Shown here in pieces: positions 6,333 through 6,548 of a DNA stretch of 6,548 nucleotides. The notes beneath the pieces were generated by a model, which saw only the letters and a list, made by a program, of their open reading frames with translations, was not told where the DNA came from and ran no database searches. This DNA is from an uncultured bacterium (GTDB lineage: Bacteria; Bacillota_A; Clostridia; Lachnospirales; Lachnospiraceae), in contig CAJMOO010000100.1 of NCBI GenBank assembly GCA_905215045.1, forward strand, positions 1 to 6,548, read 5' to 3'. Made by a program: the position numbers and the translations under genes. Position 1 is the stretch's first letter. Each line of letters begins with the position of its first letter.

Positions 6333-6548
6333 CCTTCAAAGTAAGGTTCATTCTCTTTATATGCTTTTTTGTCACGAAATGTCCATCCGTAAATTGGAAT
6401 CTTGTAAAATCTGCGGCAGATCCTGAGTGGAAGACAGTCTTTGTATTTGTAGTGATAGGCTATAAAATCCGGTTTTGTAATAAAATTTGTCAATAAATTA
6501 TATATGTCTTTTTGACTATCTTTTTATATCTCCTTAAATGTCCGCAAA
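6305..6548 (-). pseudogene. 3' remnant of a glycerophosphodiester phosphodiesterase-like gene
   Basis: From 6523 to the TAA at 6307-6305 the minus strand encodes sequence resembling the C-terminal end of a GDPD-family TIM barrel: LLTNFITKPDFIAYHYKY, then RFYKIPIYGWTFRDKK and FEGFIFEKFVL. This matches the family pattern of a late PDFI(A/S)Y strand, a (I/V)P(V/I)xGWT strand and a terminal FIFE. The same frame contains TAA at 6526-6524, and in-frame codons upstream of it (LRTFKEI) could still belong to the protein, so the gene seems to be interrupted by a nonsense mutation or a nearby frameshift. The first non-AUG candidate start downstream (TTG at 6493) has no ribosome binding site. The rest of the gene lies outside the window. 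Family assignment is by recalled pattern and is moderate; alternatives are a sequencing error, or a gene that lost only its 5' part. Confidence 0.5.

Noticed and set aside
6305..6493. An independent 62-residue small protein starting from TTG at 6493
   Set aside because: The start has no ribosome binding site and the similarity to a protein C-terminus continues upstream of it, so it is better explained as a gene remnant.

Overview
The window reads as chromosomal DNA from an AT-rich, Gram-positive anaerobe of the Clostridia, most likely a gut Lachnospiraceae. The evidence is the strong GGAGG-type ribosome binding sites, the AT-rich base use, a YwiB-type DUF1934 protein, an ammonium channel fused to a PII protein, and the flavour of the protein sequences. 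This placement is inferred from protein style, not from a search. All genes lie on the minus strand, so transcription runs from high to low coordinates.

Right edge (about 6305-6548): the 3' end of what looks like a broken glycerophosphodiester phosphodiesterase-like gene, with an in-frame stop inside the conserved part. Its last codons overlap an extended -10 promoter. That promoter drives a tight five-gene operon (6253 down to 2075): ddl (D-Ala-D-Ala ligase), murI (glutamate racemase), a DUF1934/YwiB-like beta-barrel protein, a KdpD-like sensor kinase without the N-terminal Kdp sensor module, and a KdpE-like response regulator. Gaps are 12, 14 and 2 nt, then a 4-nt ATGA overlap. The first two genes supply the two D-amino-acid building blocks of peptidoglycan. 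The two-component system is therefore probably co-expressed with wall precursor synthesis, although its family is usually tied to K+ supply and kdpFABC is not in view.

Left half: a separate nitrogen unit. A perfect-consensus promoter (TTGACA, 17 bp, TATAAT; 1995-2023) is followed at once by an RNA that can fold in two exclusive ways. One is a 13-bp intrinsic terminator with a T-rich tail. The other is a promoter-proximal hairpin with an AAAGGC hexaloop plus a second small hexaloop hairpin lying inside the terminator loop. This resembles the dual-hexaloop targets of ANTAR antitermination proteins, which in Clostridia are known to control nitrogen genes. The gene downstream is an Amt ammonium channel fused to its own PII regulator (85-1827), which fits. 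This leader is the most interesting element of the window.

The first 84 bases, downstream of the ammonium channel gene, hold no gene or clear terminator that I can see.
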